Assembly (NCBI GenBank): GCA_949283905.1
Contig: CASDUB010000223.1
Coordinates: 1-14,508 of the forward strand
DNA from: an uncultured Lachnospiraceae bacterium
GTDB taxonomy: Bacteria > Bacillota > Clostridia > Lachnospirales > Lachnospiraceae
Length of the DNA stretch: 14,508 bases
Reading direction: 5' to 3'
The notes beneath the pieces are model-generated. The model was not told where the DNA came from and ran no database searches. It saw only the letters and a list, made by a program, of their open reading frames with translations. The position numbers and the translations under genes were made by a program. Shown here piece after piece: positions 1 through 6,955 of the stretch. The first letter of the stretch is position 1; each line of letters opens with the position of its first letter.

Positions 1-11
1 AGGAAAAAATC

Positions 12-167
12 ATGAAAAAAGGAGAAATAGCTGCCATAATAATGGGTTCGATAATAACAATAAGCGGTATTGTTTGGGGTGCGCTTATTGCATATACAAA
101 TAGCAGTATAAAAAATATGTTTAGAAAAAAGCCATTGAATATTGATATGGAAGTATCATCACAGTAA
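12..167 (+). CDS. Small single-pass membrane protein, unknown function
   Basis: This short reading frame encodes 51 residues. An AGGA ribosome binding site at 1-4 lies 7 nt before the ATG. The protein begins Met-Lys-Lys, has one hydrophobic segment at about residues 6-27 (Ile/Ala/Gly-rich, with a Trp near its outer end), then a basic stretch with FRKK near residues 37-40 and a short polar tail ending at Gln51. Basic residues lie on both sides of the segment, so orientation is uncertain. I do not recognise a family. It is followed within about 25 bp by an imperfect hairpin plus T-run that could terminate it, and it converges on the small regulator gene on the other strand. The upstream context lies outside the window. 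It could be a small stress or toxin-like peptide, but nothing seen proves that. Confidence 0.55.
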   Translation: MKKGEIAAIIMGSIITISGIVWGALIAYTNSSIKNMFRKKPLNIDMEVSSQ

Positions 168-190
168 AAAAGAATCGAAAATTAAGTATA

Positions 191-235
191 CAGTGTCGAA
201 GCAACATCACAAGCAGTTGTTCCGGCACTGTTTTC
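191..235 (+). terminator. Imperfect hairpin with T-run; degenerate copy of the dispersed AGTGTCG repeat
   Basis: Left arm CAGTGTCGAAGCAAC (191-205) pairs with right arm GTTGTTCCGGCACTG (216-230), with one mismatch and two G-T wobbles, and TTTTCTT follows. It lies between two convergent genes and can serve as their terminator. The left arm matches the arms of the hairpins at 778-827 and 2039-2092, so it also belongs to that repeat family. Confidence 0.55.
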
Positions 236-241
236 TTAATG

Positions 242-400
242 TTATGACCGCAACGGATGGGACTTTATCCAATCCTTTAAGATAAGATTGACGTATTGGC
301 TGAAGTTGCGGTCGTCTTCTTCCGCTAATCTTTTAATATTTTCTACTATGTTTTCATCAAGGGTAACACTGACTTTGACTTTCAGAGGTTTTAATTCCAT
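242..400 (-). CDS. Ribbon-helix-helix (Arc/MetJ-like) DNA-binding protein
   Basis: A 52-residue protein with the layout of a ribbon-helix-helix regulator. A short beta strand (VKVSVTLDE, about residues 8-16) would pair between two subunits and enter the DNA major groove. Helix 1 is NIVENIKRLAEEDD (about 17-30) and helix 2 is NFSQYVNLILKDWI (about 32-45). The ATG at 400 is preceded by AGAAAGG with 6 nt spacing. A longer in-frame reading upstream to 652 has no such site and reads as low-complexity aromatic sequence, so I reject it. Such proteins usually act as dimers on tandem short repeats and often repress their own promoter or act as antitoxins. Tandem AGTAGTAT repeats directly upstream (437-487) fit self-regulation. 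No partner toxin gene is seen next to it. Confidence 0.8.
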   Translation of the reverse strand: MELKPLKVKVSVTLDENIVENIKRLAEEDDRNFSQYVNLILKDWIKSHPLRS

Positions 401-423
401 GATATGCCTTTCTTTTTTTGTGT

Positions 424-487
424 AAAATATAGCATTAGTAGTATGAAATATTGAAAAGTATGACAAAGTAGTATAAAGTAGTATAAA
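424..487 (-). promoter_or_regulatory. Promoter region of the RHH gene with tandem AGTAGTAT repeats
   Basis: On the plus strand AGTAGTAT occurs at 437-444, 467-474 and 477-484, plus a half copy AGTAT at 457-461. The last two full copies are exactly 10 bp apart and 467 is 30 bp from 437, so all lie on one face of the helix. On the minus strand a -10-like TATATT (429-424) sits just downstream of the array, with no good -35. Tandem, helix-phased short repeats are the kind of operator RHH dimers bind, so autoregulation is inferred. Confidence 0.5.
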
Positions 488-777
488 ATAAGACATAAAT
501 GAATGATTATGCATATAATTATGAGGGAACTTGAATATTACAGACCATGAATATGCATATGTTATTATAAGACCATCTGAATATATACAGGCAACATTGC
601 CGTATCTGTAATATTGCAGACGGCATTGAAGCAGCCTTAGCCGCTTTTGCAAAGTAAAAACGACATATTTAAAAATACCCCTATAAAAATAAATTTCTGT
701 TAACTAAGGAAAGAAGCAAGCAGTTTCCCTTAATGGAGAAAAAACTTTCAGCAAAGCGGAAAAGGCATATAAAAGGT

Positions 778-827
778 AGTGTCGCAGCAACGTCTTTCAA
801 ATTTAAAGAAAGCGTTGCTGCGACACT
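778..827. repeat. Palindromic dispersed repeat, copy 2 (hairpin)
   Basis: Left arm AGTGTCGCAGCAACG then TCTTTC (778-798) pairs with the right arm at 808-827, whose complement is AGTGTCGCAGCAACG then CTTTC. The only imperfection is one bulged T; the loop is AAATTTAAA. The sequence is nearly the same as the hairpin at 2039-2092, including the central TTCAAATTT. No gene ends immediately before it on either strand, so a plain terminator role is not obvious. Confidence 0.75.
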
Positions 828-870
828 TTTATTGTATTAAAAAACGTAACTTTTGATCAAAAAATAATAC

Positions 871-898
871 TTGACAGCTGCGATAATTAATGTATGAT
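871..898 (+). promoter_or_regulatory. Sigma-A-like promoter (TTGACA-16-TATGAT)
   Basis: A perfect -35 TTGACA (871-876) and a good -10 TATGAT (893-898) are 16 bp apart. The nearest gene on this strand, the Rpn nuclease, starts about 190 bp further on and has its own promoter-like boxes, so this site could drive a long-leader transcript or a small RNA. The call rests on motif match only. Confidence 0.4.
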
Positions 899-1053
899 TA
901 TCTTATAACATATCAATAACTCAAATCTGTCAGGTCGATGAATCATATCTTTTGCATATTAAATTTTGAAAGTATTTCACATACCATTAAGAAATTTTAG
1001 CTGACTATCTATTAATAATTCTTTTAGAAATTCTTTTGCACTAATCAAATTTA

Positions 1054-1082
1054 TTCACATGAAAAAATAATTTTGTTATAAT
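1054..1082 (+). promoter_or_regulatory. Promoter of the Rpn gene (TTCACA-17-TATAAT)
   Basis: TTCACA (1054-1059) and a perfect TATAAT (1077-1082) have the ideal 17-bp spacing. Transcription would start near 1089, inside the GGAG (1087-1090) that precedes the ATG at 1095, leaving a leader of only about 6 nt. Confidence 0.6.
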
Positions 1083-1094
1083 GAAAGGAGAAAT

Positions 1095-2003
1095 ATGGGA
1101 CAGAAAGATATATCAGAAAAACTACTTGAAGAATACGACGATGTTTTTGCCGACATTGTTAACGTCCTGCTTTTCAACGGAAAAAGACTTATTAAACCGG
1201 AGCAACTTAATGAATCAAATGTGGTGTCACATTTTAAAGCCGATGACGGAGAACTTCATGAACAGGAACGTGATGTTGCGAAATTCTGGGAAAAGGGCGG
1301 TGTATATATCGCACTTTATGGAATTGAAAATCAGACAACAGTTGATAAATACATGCCGCTAAGGGTTATAAATTATGACGGAGTGTCATATCGTTCGCAG
1401 CTATTAAACAATAACAGCGACTTAAAGTATCCTGTCGTCACGTTGGTGTTGTATTTTGGTGAAAAGCGTTGGAACGCGCCTCGCAGCCTTTTAGAAGCAA
1501 TTTGTGTTCCCGATGAGTTGAAGTCGTATGTAAATGATTATAAGATAAATCTTTATGAAATATCATATTTGACGGATGCTCAGTTAAAAATGTTTAAAAG
1601 CGATTTTGGTATTTTGGCGGATTTTTTCGTGAATAAACGGAGGAATGAAAACTATTTGCCTAAAGATGAAAGAAAATTTGAACATGTAGATGCGATGCTG
1701 AAAATCTTTAAGGCAATGGCTTTGGAACAGCATTATGAAATGGACTTTTCTGATATAAAAAACGGAGGATACAGTATGAGCGGAATTTTTGAAAGAGTAA
1801 TAAATATGGGAATATCAGAGGGTATGGAAAAAGGAATGAAACAGGGTATCGAGAAGGGTATGGAAAAAGGCATGGAAACGGCATATCGCGAAACTGCCAT
1901 CGAATTGCTTAAAGCAGGAACTGATGAAAACGTGATTCTTCAGGCGTGTAAACTTACTAAAGATCAGCTTGAACAATTGAAAAAAGATATGTTGACGGTA
2001 TAG
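1095..2003 (+). CDS. Rpn-family recombination-promoting nuclease / putative transposase (PD-(D/E)XK)
   Basis: This 302-residue protein fits the Rpn family (once called transposase_31), PD-(D/E)XK-fold DNA endonucleases that act in trans to raise recombination. The N-terminal DVFADIVNVLLFNGK (about 16-30) is the usual family opening. The core GIENQTTVDKYMPLR (76-90) holds a Glu78-x-Gln80 pair in place of the classic E-x-K, as is common in this family, followed by the YDGVSYRSQ segment. The C-terminal third has a low-complexity EKGM repeat (about 243-262) and a predicted helical tail (QLEQLKKDM). GGAG lies 4 nt before the ATG. The gene is flanked by near-identical palindromic repeats at 778-827 and 2039-2092 and sits in AT-rich sequence, suggesting an accessory origin. 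The family assignment is firm. Activity is not shown, and despite the name these proteins are not proven transposases. Confidence 0.88.
   Translation: MGQKDISEKLLEEYDDVFADIVNVLLFNGKRLIKPEQLNESNVVSHFKADDGELHEQERDVAKFWEKGGVYIALYGIENQTTVDKYMPLRVINYDGVSYRSQLLNNNSDLKYPVVTLVLYFGEKRWNAPRSLLEAICVPDELKSYVNDYKINLYEISYLTDAQLKMFKSDFGILADFFVNKRRNENYLPKDERKFEHVDAMLKIFKAMALEQHYEMDFSDIKNGGYSMSGIFERVINMGISEGMEKGMKQGIEKGMEKGMETAYRETAIELLKAGTDENVILQACKLTKDQLEQLKKDMLTV
1819..1879 (+). repeat. In-frame 12-bp-type repeats encoding (EKGM)n in the Rpn C-terminus
   Basis: A 14-nt string GGTATGGAAAAAGG occurs at 1821-1834 and again at 1857-1870, with diverged units between. Together they encode a run of G-M/I-E/K-K/Q units at residues 243-262. 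Unit length is a multiple of 3, so gain or loss of units would keep the frame. Confidence 0.7.
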
Positions 2004-2038
2004 TAATTAGGCAAATGTTTAATATTTGAAAACATGGG

Positions 2039-2092
2039 GGTAGTGCCACAGCAACATCCTTCAAATTTGAGGGATGTTGCTGCGACACTGCC
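2039..2092. repeat. Palindromic dispersed repeat, copy 3; likely transcription terminator
   Basis: Left arm from GGTAGTGCCACAGCAAC (starting 2039) through 2062 pairs with 2069-2092, with two mismatches and wobbles; the loop is AAATTT. It lies between the convergent Rpn and antiporter genes, with TTATATTTTT following on the plus strand, so it can terminate at least the Rpn transcript. Arms and centre match the repeat at 778-827 closely. Confidence 0.7.
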
Positions 2093-2117
2093 TTATATTT
2101 TTAACAAAGATAAAAAA

Positions 2118-3719
2118 TCATTTATCAGGTGAAAATTTAATAGTTACTAAAGTGTCTCCGGGTCTTATCTTCGTTTTGCCGGAGGGGATGATCGTATCCA
2201 TGCCGCGTTTAATAAGCATTATACGTGTTGAATGCATCTGAGGGATCTGAGAGAGCGTTTTATTTAAATACTGTTTTTGATTGTCTACTACGATCTCGCT
2301 CAATATAAAATGCTTCCTGTCGTCAAAACTTCGCGCTGCCAGCACAAGCATATCGCCGGAATTTAAAACGGTTTGTCCGGTAGGAACAAGCGCTTCATCA
2401 TTGCGGATTATCATAGAAACCGTCAATTCTGACGGGAGTCGGAGCTGTTCGAGTGTCCGGCCGCACCAGCTGTGCGTTTCGTCGAGATGAATCCTGATAA
2501 AACTGATATCGCTGTCTTCCTGATAATCGTTAAATGTATGATTTACGTCTGCAGTTTTATCTATCATTGAAAGTTTTTTAGCGGCCCATGGAAGCAGAGT
2601 GCCCTGTATTGAGATGGACATAATAACTATGCAGAACACAAGATTATAGAGATTATATGTTATGTCTATATCGGCGATGACGGCTCCGATGGCAAATACT
2701 ATTGACGCCGCACCTCTGAGCCCCGCCCATGAGACCATGAAAACCTGGCGCATTTTCGGGCGGAAAGGAGCCATCAGAGCGGCAGTTACCGCGGGTCGTA
2801 CAACTGCCGTAAGGATAAGCATCAGCAAAACAGCCGGAATGATAACTGCAGGCAGCTCGGCAGGCGTGACAAGAAGGCCTAAAAGGAAAAATATCTGAAC
2901 CTGCGCAATATCCGTCAGTACATCGAAGAAATGAATAAGATATTTTTTTCTCGGCAGTTTGGCATTGCCTATCCAGATCCCGCACAGATAAACACTGAGA
3001 TACCCGTTGCCGCCGATACAAGAAGGAACGGCGTATGAAAGAATCATGATGGCAAGCAGAAAAATCGTATGACTCTGCTGTGTCGGAAGTATCTGACGGT
3101 GAAGAAGTTTTACGGCGATCCAGCCCATAGCTATTCCGCAAAGGATTCCTATACCGATCTGCATTATAAGCAGAAGAGGAACATTGACGGATTTGCCGCC
3201 AAGCAGAGCTACTGCAACGGCCGTGAGCATATAACTCATCGGATCGTTAGAACCGGATTCAACTTCAAGCAGCGAGTCCGTGTGATACTTCAGAGCCAGA
3301 TTTTTTGAGCGAAGTATATTAAACACAGATGCGGCATCTGTGGAAGATATAACGGAACCGATCAGAAAACTTTCCAGCCACGGCAGCGAAAGTGCAAAAT
3401 GCGCAAACAGCGCGACTCCTCCGGCCGTTCCCGCTACTCCAAGTGTGGAAAGTATCACCGATGGAACCAGTACAGGACGTGCGACTTTTATATTTGTTTC
3501 AAATCCGCCGTAAAACATTATAAATATCAGGCAGACTGAACATACGACGTTTACCGTTTCATAGTCGTTAAACTGTATCCTTAAGATGCCGTTTTCACCG
3601 AAAAGCATACCCAGTGCGATAAATATCAGCAGGGACGGGACAGGCAGTTTTTCCAAAAAGTTATTGAGCAGAATGCAGATAAAGATGACGCATCCTACAA
3701 GCAGAAGAGGTCCGTTCAA
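2118..3719 (-). CDS. Potassium/proton antiporter, CPA1 family with two C-terminal RCK_C domains
   Basis: An inner-membrane cation/proton antiporter of about 533 residues, related to the NhaP2/CvrA potassium-proton group. Numbered from the TTG start, residues 1-380 are membrane segments with family signatures: SSTDAAS (about 125-131) with the ion-binding Asp, SGSNDP (155-160) and AGLRGAAS (332-339). The cytosolic tail carries two ligand-sensing RCK_C (TrkA_C) domains, about 400-465 and 473-530, each ending in the pattern GD-x-L-V. I prefer the TTG at 3719 because AAAGGCGGTGAT sits about 8 nt before it; the GTG at 3728 is part of that site and would leave no spacing. The gene is divergent from the kinase-regulator-Ktr operon, placing K+ efflux beside K+ uptake. 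Ion preference (K+ versus Na+) is inferred from domain layout and neighbours. Confidence 0.87.
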   Translation of the reverse strand: MNGPLLLVGCVIFICILLNNFLEKLPVPSLLIFIALGMLFGENGILRIQFNDYETVNVVCSVCLIFIMFYGGFETNIKVARPVLVPSVILSTLGVAGTAGGVALFAHFALSLPWLESFLIGSVISSTDAASVFNILRSKNLALKYHTDSLLEVESGSNDPMSYMLTAVAVALLGGKSVNVPLLLIMQIGIGILCGIAMGWIAVKLLHRQILPTQQSHTIFLLAIMILSYAVPSCIGGNGYLSVYLCGIWIGNAKLPRKKYLIHFFDVLTDIAQVQIFFLLGLLVTPAELPAVIIPAVLLMLILTAVVRPAVTAALMAPFRPKMRQVFMVSWAGLRGAASIVFAIGAVIADIDITYNLYNLVFCIVIMSISIQGTLLPWAAKKLSMIDKTADVNHTFNDYQEDSDISFIRIHLDETHSWCGRTLEQLRLPSELTVSMIIRNDEALVPTGQTVLNSGDMLVLAARSFDDRKHFILSEIVVDNQKQYLNKTLSQIPQMHSTRIMLIKRGMDTIIPSGKTKIRPGDTLVTIKFSPDK

Positions 3720-3765
3720 AGTTATCACCGCCTTTATAATAAGTAAAAATTGTTAAGCTGTCTTT

Positions 3766-3787
3766 ATTCTATAATGATTCTATACTG
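3766..3787. repeat. Tandem 11-bp direct repeat in the divergent intergenic region
   Basis: ATTCTATAATG (3766-3776) is followed directly by ATTCTATACTG (3777-3787), a 10 of 11 match. The pair lies on the antiporter side of the shared regulatory region and overlaps its probable promoter (minus-strand TAGAAT is within it). It may be a binding site; function is inferred from position only. Confidence 0.45.
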
Positions 3788-3808
3788 AAAACAATCTCAA
3801 TATATTTT

Positions 3809-3840
3809 TATCTTTACCTTATCTTTACTATCTTTTAACC
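3809..3840 (+). promoter_or_regulatory. Three TATCTTT direct repeats: candidate response-regulator binding site
   Basis: TATCTTTACC (3809-3818), TATCTTTACT (3820-3829) and TATCTTTTAACC (3829-3840) form a same-orientation array with a period of about 10 bp, ending 10 bp upstream of the -10 box of the kinase operon. OmpR/PhoB-family regulators bind direct repeats with this spacing in place of a -35 element, and the operon encodes such a regulator. Autoregulation is therefore inferred. Confidence 0.5.
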
Positions 3841-3847
3841 GGAAGTC

Positions 3848-3856
3848 TGATATAAT
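3848..3856 (+). promoter_or_regulatory. Extended -10 promoter of the kinase-regulator-ktrBA operon
   Basis: TGA followed by a perfect TATAAT (3851-3856) makes an extended -10. No good -35 is present at the right distance; the TATCTTT repeats occupy that position, which suits an activator-dependent promoter. The start codon is 28 bp downstream with GAGGGAGA before it. Confidence 0.65.
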
Positions 3857-3883
3857 AGGAACATTGAACTGCGAGGGAGAATT

Positions 3884-4942
3884 ATGAAACCACAAAAAAT
3901 CTTAAAGGATATTCTGATTTCTGCTTTGCTTTTGGGAATTGCGACAGTATTGAGCGCACAGTTTCAAAAATGGAATGTGTCGGAACTTATCACAACAATA
4001 TTTGTGTTTGCCGTTTTTTTGATATCGCTATTTACGGACGGATTTGTTTACGGCGTGGTATCTTCGGTGATCGGCATGTTTCTGATAAATTTTGTTTTTA
4101 CATATCCGTATTTTGAATTGAATTTTATAAAACCCGGAAATCTGATTTCGGCGGTAATAATGCTGGCGGTGGCCGTAATAACGGGAGTGCTGGTGACAAA
4201 GATAAAGCGGCATGAAGCCATAAAAGCCGAAAATGAAAGGGAGCGTATGAGGGCAAATCTTTTGCGGGCCGTTTCCCACGATCTGCGAACTCCCTTGACA
4301 ACCATATACAGCGCAAGTACTATGTTGAAGGAAAATAAGGAAGCGCTGACAGGAAAACAGTGGGATCAGATGCTCGGAAGCATTCAGGAAGAAGCTCAAT
4401 GGCTCGTGCGAATGGTTGAAAATCTTTTGTTCGTCACAAGGATAGACAACAGCACCATAAAGATCAACAAAACGCCGATCATCCTTGACGAGCTGATCGA
4501 TTCCGTTGTTGCTAAATTTTCGGCGCAGCATCCATATCAGAAAATAGATCTCATGCTGCCGGATGAGATAGTCATTATTCCGATGGATTCTATACTTATC
4601 GAACAGGTGATTCGAAATCTTCTGGAAAATGCGGTCTTTCATGCAAAAGGCATGACAAGTCTTTCACTTAAAGTATACACGGAAGGCGATAAGGCTGTTT
4701 TCGAAGTGGCGGATAACGGCATCGGAATCGAAGAAGGAAAGCTGAAAAATATCTTTGAGGGAACATTCGGTAATAAAAAAGATACCGGCCGCAGGGAGAA
4801 ACGCTTTGCAGGCATCGGGCTTTCGGTATGCGCGACAATAATCAAGGCGCATGGCGGAACTATAACGGCGCAGAATCGTGAAACGGGAGGAGCGTTGTTT
4901 AGATTCACCCTGGAGAAGGAGAACAATTCTGATGGTGAATAA
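3884..4942 (+). CDS. KdpD-like sensor histidine kinase lacking the N-terminal KdpD/Usp domains
   Basis: A 352-residue membrane histidine kinase that should phosphorylate the regulator encoded next. Residues about 10-105 form several closely packed membrane segments of the DUF4118 type found in KdpD. A linker helix (105-125) leads to the HisKA domain with the phosphorylated His132 in AVSHDLRTPLT. The ATPase domain has the N box NLLENAVFHA (245-254), DNGIGI (277-282) and GIGLSV (310-315). Full KdpD is about 900 residues with an N-terminal osmosensor and Usp domain; neither is here, so this is a short form. GAGGGAGA precedes the ATG. The 3' end overlaps the regulator gene by 11 bp, implying coupled translation. 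Placement before ktrBA rather than kdpFABC suggests that it controls K+ uptake; the stimulus (K+, turgor, or second messenger) is not shown. Confidence 0.88.
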   Translation: MKPQKILKDILISALLLGIATVLSAQFQKWNVSELITTIFVFAVFLISLFTDGFVYGVVSSVIGMFLINFVFTYPYFELNFIKPGNLISAVIMLAVAVITGVLVTKIKRHEAIKAENERERMRANLLRAVSHDLRTPLTTIYSASTMLKENKEALTGKQWDQMLGSIQEEAQWLVRMVENLLFVTRIDNSTIKINKTPIILDELIDSVVAKFSAQHPYQKIDLMLPDEIVIIPMDSILIEQVIRNLLENAVFHAKGMTSLSLKVYTEGDKAVFEVADNGIGIEEGKLKNIFEGTFGNKKDTGRREKRFAGIGLSVCATIIKAHGGTITAQNRETGGALFRFTLEKENNSDGE

Positions 4943-5642
4943 TAAATATAAAATATTGATCATAGAAGATGACAAAAATATACGCAGTATAATTGTATCT
5001 CTGCTTGAAGCATCGGGGTATCAGGTGATATGCGCCGACAGCTGCGGCGCGGGAAAGACCTTTTATCAGTCGCATCATCCCGATGTTGTAATACTGGATC
5101 TCGGCCTTCCCGATACGGACGGAATGAATTTTCTGAATTTTGTGAGGGAAGATTCACTTACGCCCATAATCGTGCTGTCAGCGAGAACGGATGACATGGA
5201 CAAGGTCAACGCGCTTGATGCAGGCGCCAATGATTATGTCACAAAACCCTTCAGTTCCGCCGAACTGCTGGCACGCATACGTACTGCGCTGCGCAACTAC
5301 AGACACAGCAGCGACAGCGGAAAATTCCCCGGCGGAGTGTTCAGGCTGCAGGATCTGACAATAGCCTATGACGCGAGACAGGTGTTCATATCAGATAAAG
5401 AGATCAAGCTTTCGCAGACAGAATACAACATACTTGCGCTGCTATCGGAGAACTGCGGAAAGATGATGACTTACGCAGCAATAATAAAAGGCATCTGGGG
5501 ATACTCGGATGAAGGAAGCATAAAAAAGCTTCAGGTAAATATGGCCAATATCCGAAAGAAATTTGGAGTAAGACCGGGAGAAAGATGGTTTATTTCAAAT
5601 GAATTGGGAGTAGGATACAGAATGAATGGAGTGAATGAATAA
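4932..5642 (+). CDS. KdpE-like response regulator (OmpR/PhoB family)
   Basis: A 236-residue two-domain transcription factor. The receiver domain (about 5-122) has the acidic pocket EDD (12-14), phospho-acceptor Asp56 in ILDLGLPD, Ser83 and Lys105 in TKPF, so all key residues are present. A winged-helix DNA-binding domain follows (about 135-232), with LSQTEYNILALL and the C-terminal GVGYRM wing typical of KdpE. The ATG at 4932 is used because AAGGAG lies 10 nt upstream and homology starts there; an in-frame extension to 4878 would overlap the kinase gene more and adds nothing conserved. The start overlaps the kinase stop by 11 bp, and the stop overlaps the ktrB start by one base. It probably binds the direct repeats at 3809-3840 and may control the antiporter too; both are inferences. 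Confidence 0.92.
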   Translation: MVNNKYKILIIEDDKNIRSIIVSLLEASGYQVICADSCGAGKTFYQSHHPDVVILDLGLPDTDGMNFLNFVREDSLTPIIVLSARTDDMDKVNALDAGANDYVTKPFSSAELLARIRTALRNYRHSSDSGKFPGGVFRLQDLTIAYDARQVFISDKEIKLSQTEYNILALLSENCGKMMTYAAIIKGIWGYSDEGSIKKLQVNMANIRKKFGVRPGERWFISNELGVGYRMNGVNE

Positions 5643-6940
5643 TGAAAGGATTTTTGCTTAGACAGCCGCCGGCAAGAATTATAGCCCTCGGCTTTGCTTT
5701 TGTCATACTGCTGGGATCTGTACTGCTGATCCTGCCGTGCAGCGTCAGGGAGGGAGTAGACCTTCAGTATATAGACTCGCTTTACACATCCACCAGTGCG
5801 GTATGTGTAACGGGACTTATCGCCGTAGACGCCGGAAATACGTTTACGCCTCTCGGACAGTTCTTTTTGGGAATGCTGATCCAGGTGGGAGGCTTAGGAG
5901 TCACATCGGTCGGAGCGGCAATCATACTGTCGATGGGAAAACGTGTAAATTTAAAAGGGCGTACTCTTATCCGTGAAGGATCGAATCTTGATTCGGGAAA
6001 GGGAGTCGTGCGTTTTGTAAAGAGCGTTTTGCTGACAACGCTTGTTTTTGAACTTGCGGGAGCAATACTTAGCTTTACGGTATTCGTTCAGGATTATCCG
6101 CCGGTAAAAGCAATGGGAATAAGTATTTTCCACTCGGTGGCGGCCTTTAACAACTCGGGATTCGATATACTGGGAAATCTTCAAAATATGATACCGTACC
6201 GCGACAATGTCGCTCTAAATCTGATCACCTGCGGACTGATCTTTTTCGGAGGTATAGGTTTCCTCGTTATTCAGGAGATAAAGAAGTACAAATTCAACTG
6301 GAAAAAATATTCGATGCACGCCAAAGTTGTATTATCGGTCAGCGCAATTCTTATAGTAGGCGGAACAGTTTTGCTGAAACTGACAGAGGATGTCACATGG
6401 CTGGGAGCGCTGTTCCACAGCGTATCGGCAAGAACAGCCGGTTTCTCGAGCTATCCTCTCGGAAACTTCTCAAATCCGGGACTTTTGGTGCTGATCGTGC
6501 TTATGTTTATCGGAGCGTCGCCGGGATCTACAGGAGGCGGTATCAAGACAAGTACATTCTTTGTAATGATCCAGGGCATTAAATCGGCTGCGACAAATAA
6601 GTCGGAGAAGGCGTTCCATTATTCTGTACCGTCGGATGCGTTTAAGAAAGCCTCTGTCATAACTTTGCTGGCGGCGACAGTGGTTATAGTCGGAACGTGG
6701 TTTCTTATGGTATTTGAACCGGATATCAGGATGATCGACGCATTGTTTGAGATCACAAGCGCCTTCGGTACGGTAGGTCTTTCAACAGGAATAACTACCG
6801 GACTGTGCGTGGCGAGCAAGATCGTTTCGATCCTGATAATGTATATAGGCAGACTCGGACCTCTGACTATCGCTTCACTCTGGTATTTCAGCCGCGGTGA
6901 ACGTGTCAGATTCCCTGAAGGAAATATAGCAATTGGTTAA
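5642..6940 (+). CDS. ktrB: KtrB/TrkH-type potassium uptake channel subunit
   Basis: A 432-residue integral membrane K+ translocating subunit made of four M1-P-M2 repeats. The four selectivity-filter segments are visible: SAVCVTGL (52-59), AFNNSGFD (168-175), SARTAGFS (262-269) and AFGTVGLS (374-381). The glycine-rich gating loop GASPGSTGGGIKTST (291-305) in the third repeat is intact. Size and the partner type fit KtrB better than the longer proteobacterial TrkH. Its ATG overlaps the regulator stop codon (TAATG), with GGAG about 9 nt upstream, so it is translationally coupled to the two-component genes. It works with the KtrA protein encoded 15 bp downstream. Na+ coupling, known for some KtrB proteins, cannot be read from sequence. 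Confidence 0.93.
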   Translation: MKGFLLRQPPARIIALGFAFVILLGSVLLILPCSVREGVDLQYIDSLYTSTSAVCVTGLIAVDAGNTFTPLGQFFLGMLIQVGGLGVTSVGAAIILSMGKRVNLKGRTLIREGSNLDSGKGVVRFVKSVLLTTLVFELAGAILSFTVFVQDYPPVKAMGISIFHSVAAFNNSGFDILGNLQNMIPYRDNVALNLITCGLIFFGGIGFLVIQEIKKYKFNWKKYSMHAKVVLSVSAILIVGGTVLLKLTEDVTWLGALFHSVSARTAGFSSYPLGNFSNPGLLVLIVLMFIGASPGSTGGGIKTSTFFVMIQGIKSAATNKSEKAFHYSVPSDAFKKASVITLLAATVVIVGTWFLMVFEPDIRMIDALFEITSAFGTVGLSTGITTGLCVASKIVSILIMYIGRLGPLTIASLWYFSRGERVRFPEGNIAIG

Positions 6941-6955
6941 ATAAGGAGCATAATT

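Larger units (their letters stand above)
401..1094. other. AT-rich intergenic region between the RHH and Rpn genes
   Basis: No convincing gene is seen in these roughly 700 bases. The region holds the RHH promoter repeats (437-487), a related pair GACCATGAATAT / GACCATCTGAATAT (543-554 and 571-584), a small GGCAA/TTGCC hairpin (590-601), a strong palindromic repeat (778-827), a promoter-like TTGACA/TATGAT pair (871-898) and the promoter of the Rpn gene (1054-1082). The stretch 900-1050 is plain AT-rich sequence with nothing recognisable. Confidence 0.6.

Noticed and set aside
401..652. In-frame N-terminal extension of the RHH gene on the minus strand to 136 residues
   Set aside because: The extra 84 residues are Tyr/Phe/Ile/His-rich translation of AT-rich sequence and cover the promoter repeats; the ATG at 400 has a good ribosome binding site and begins the RHH fold.
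734..840. Small ORF reading through the palindrome at 778-827 (about 35 residues)
   Set aside because: No ribosome binding site, and its second half is just the translated hairpin; no independent coding signal.
1081..1362. 93-residue ORF overlapping the Rpn gene start in another frame
   Set aside because: It is an out-of-frame shadow of the conserved Rpn coding sequence, and the Rpn frame has the GGAG and family motifs.
4878..4931. Extended start of the response regulator inside the kinase gene
   Set aside because: The added 18 residues are the kinase C-terminus in another frame; AAGGAG and receiver-domain homology point to 4932.
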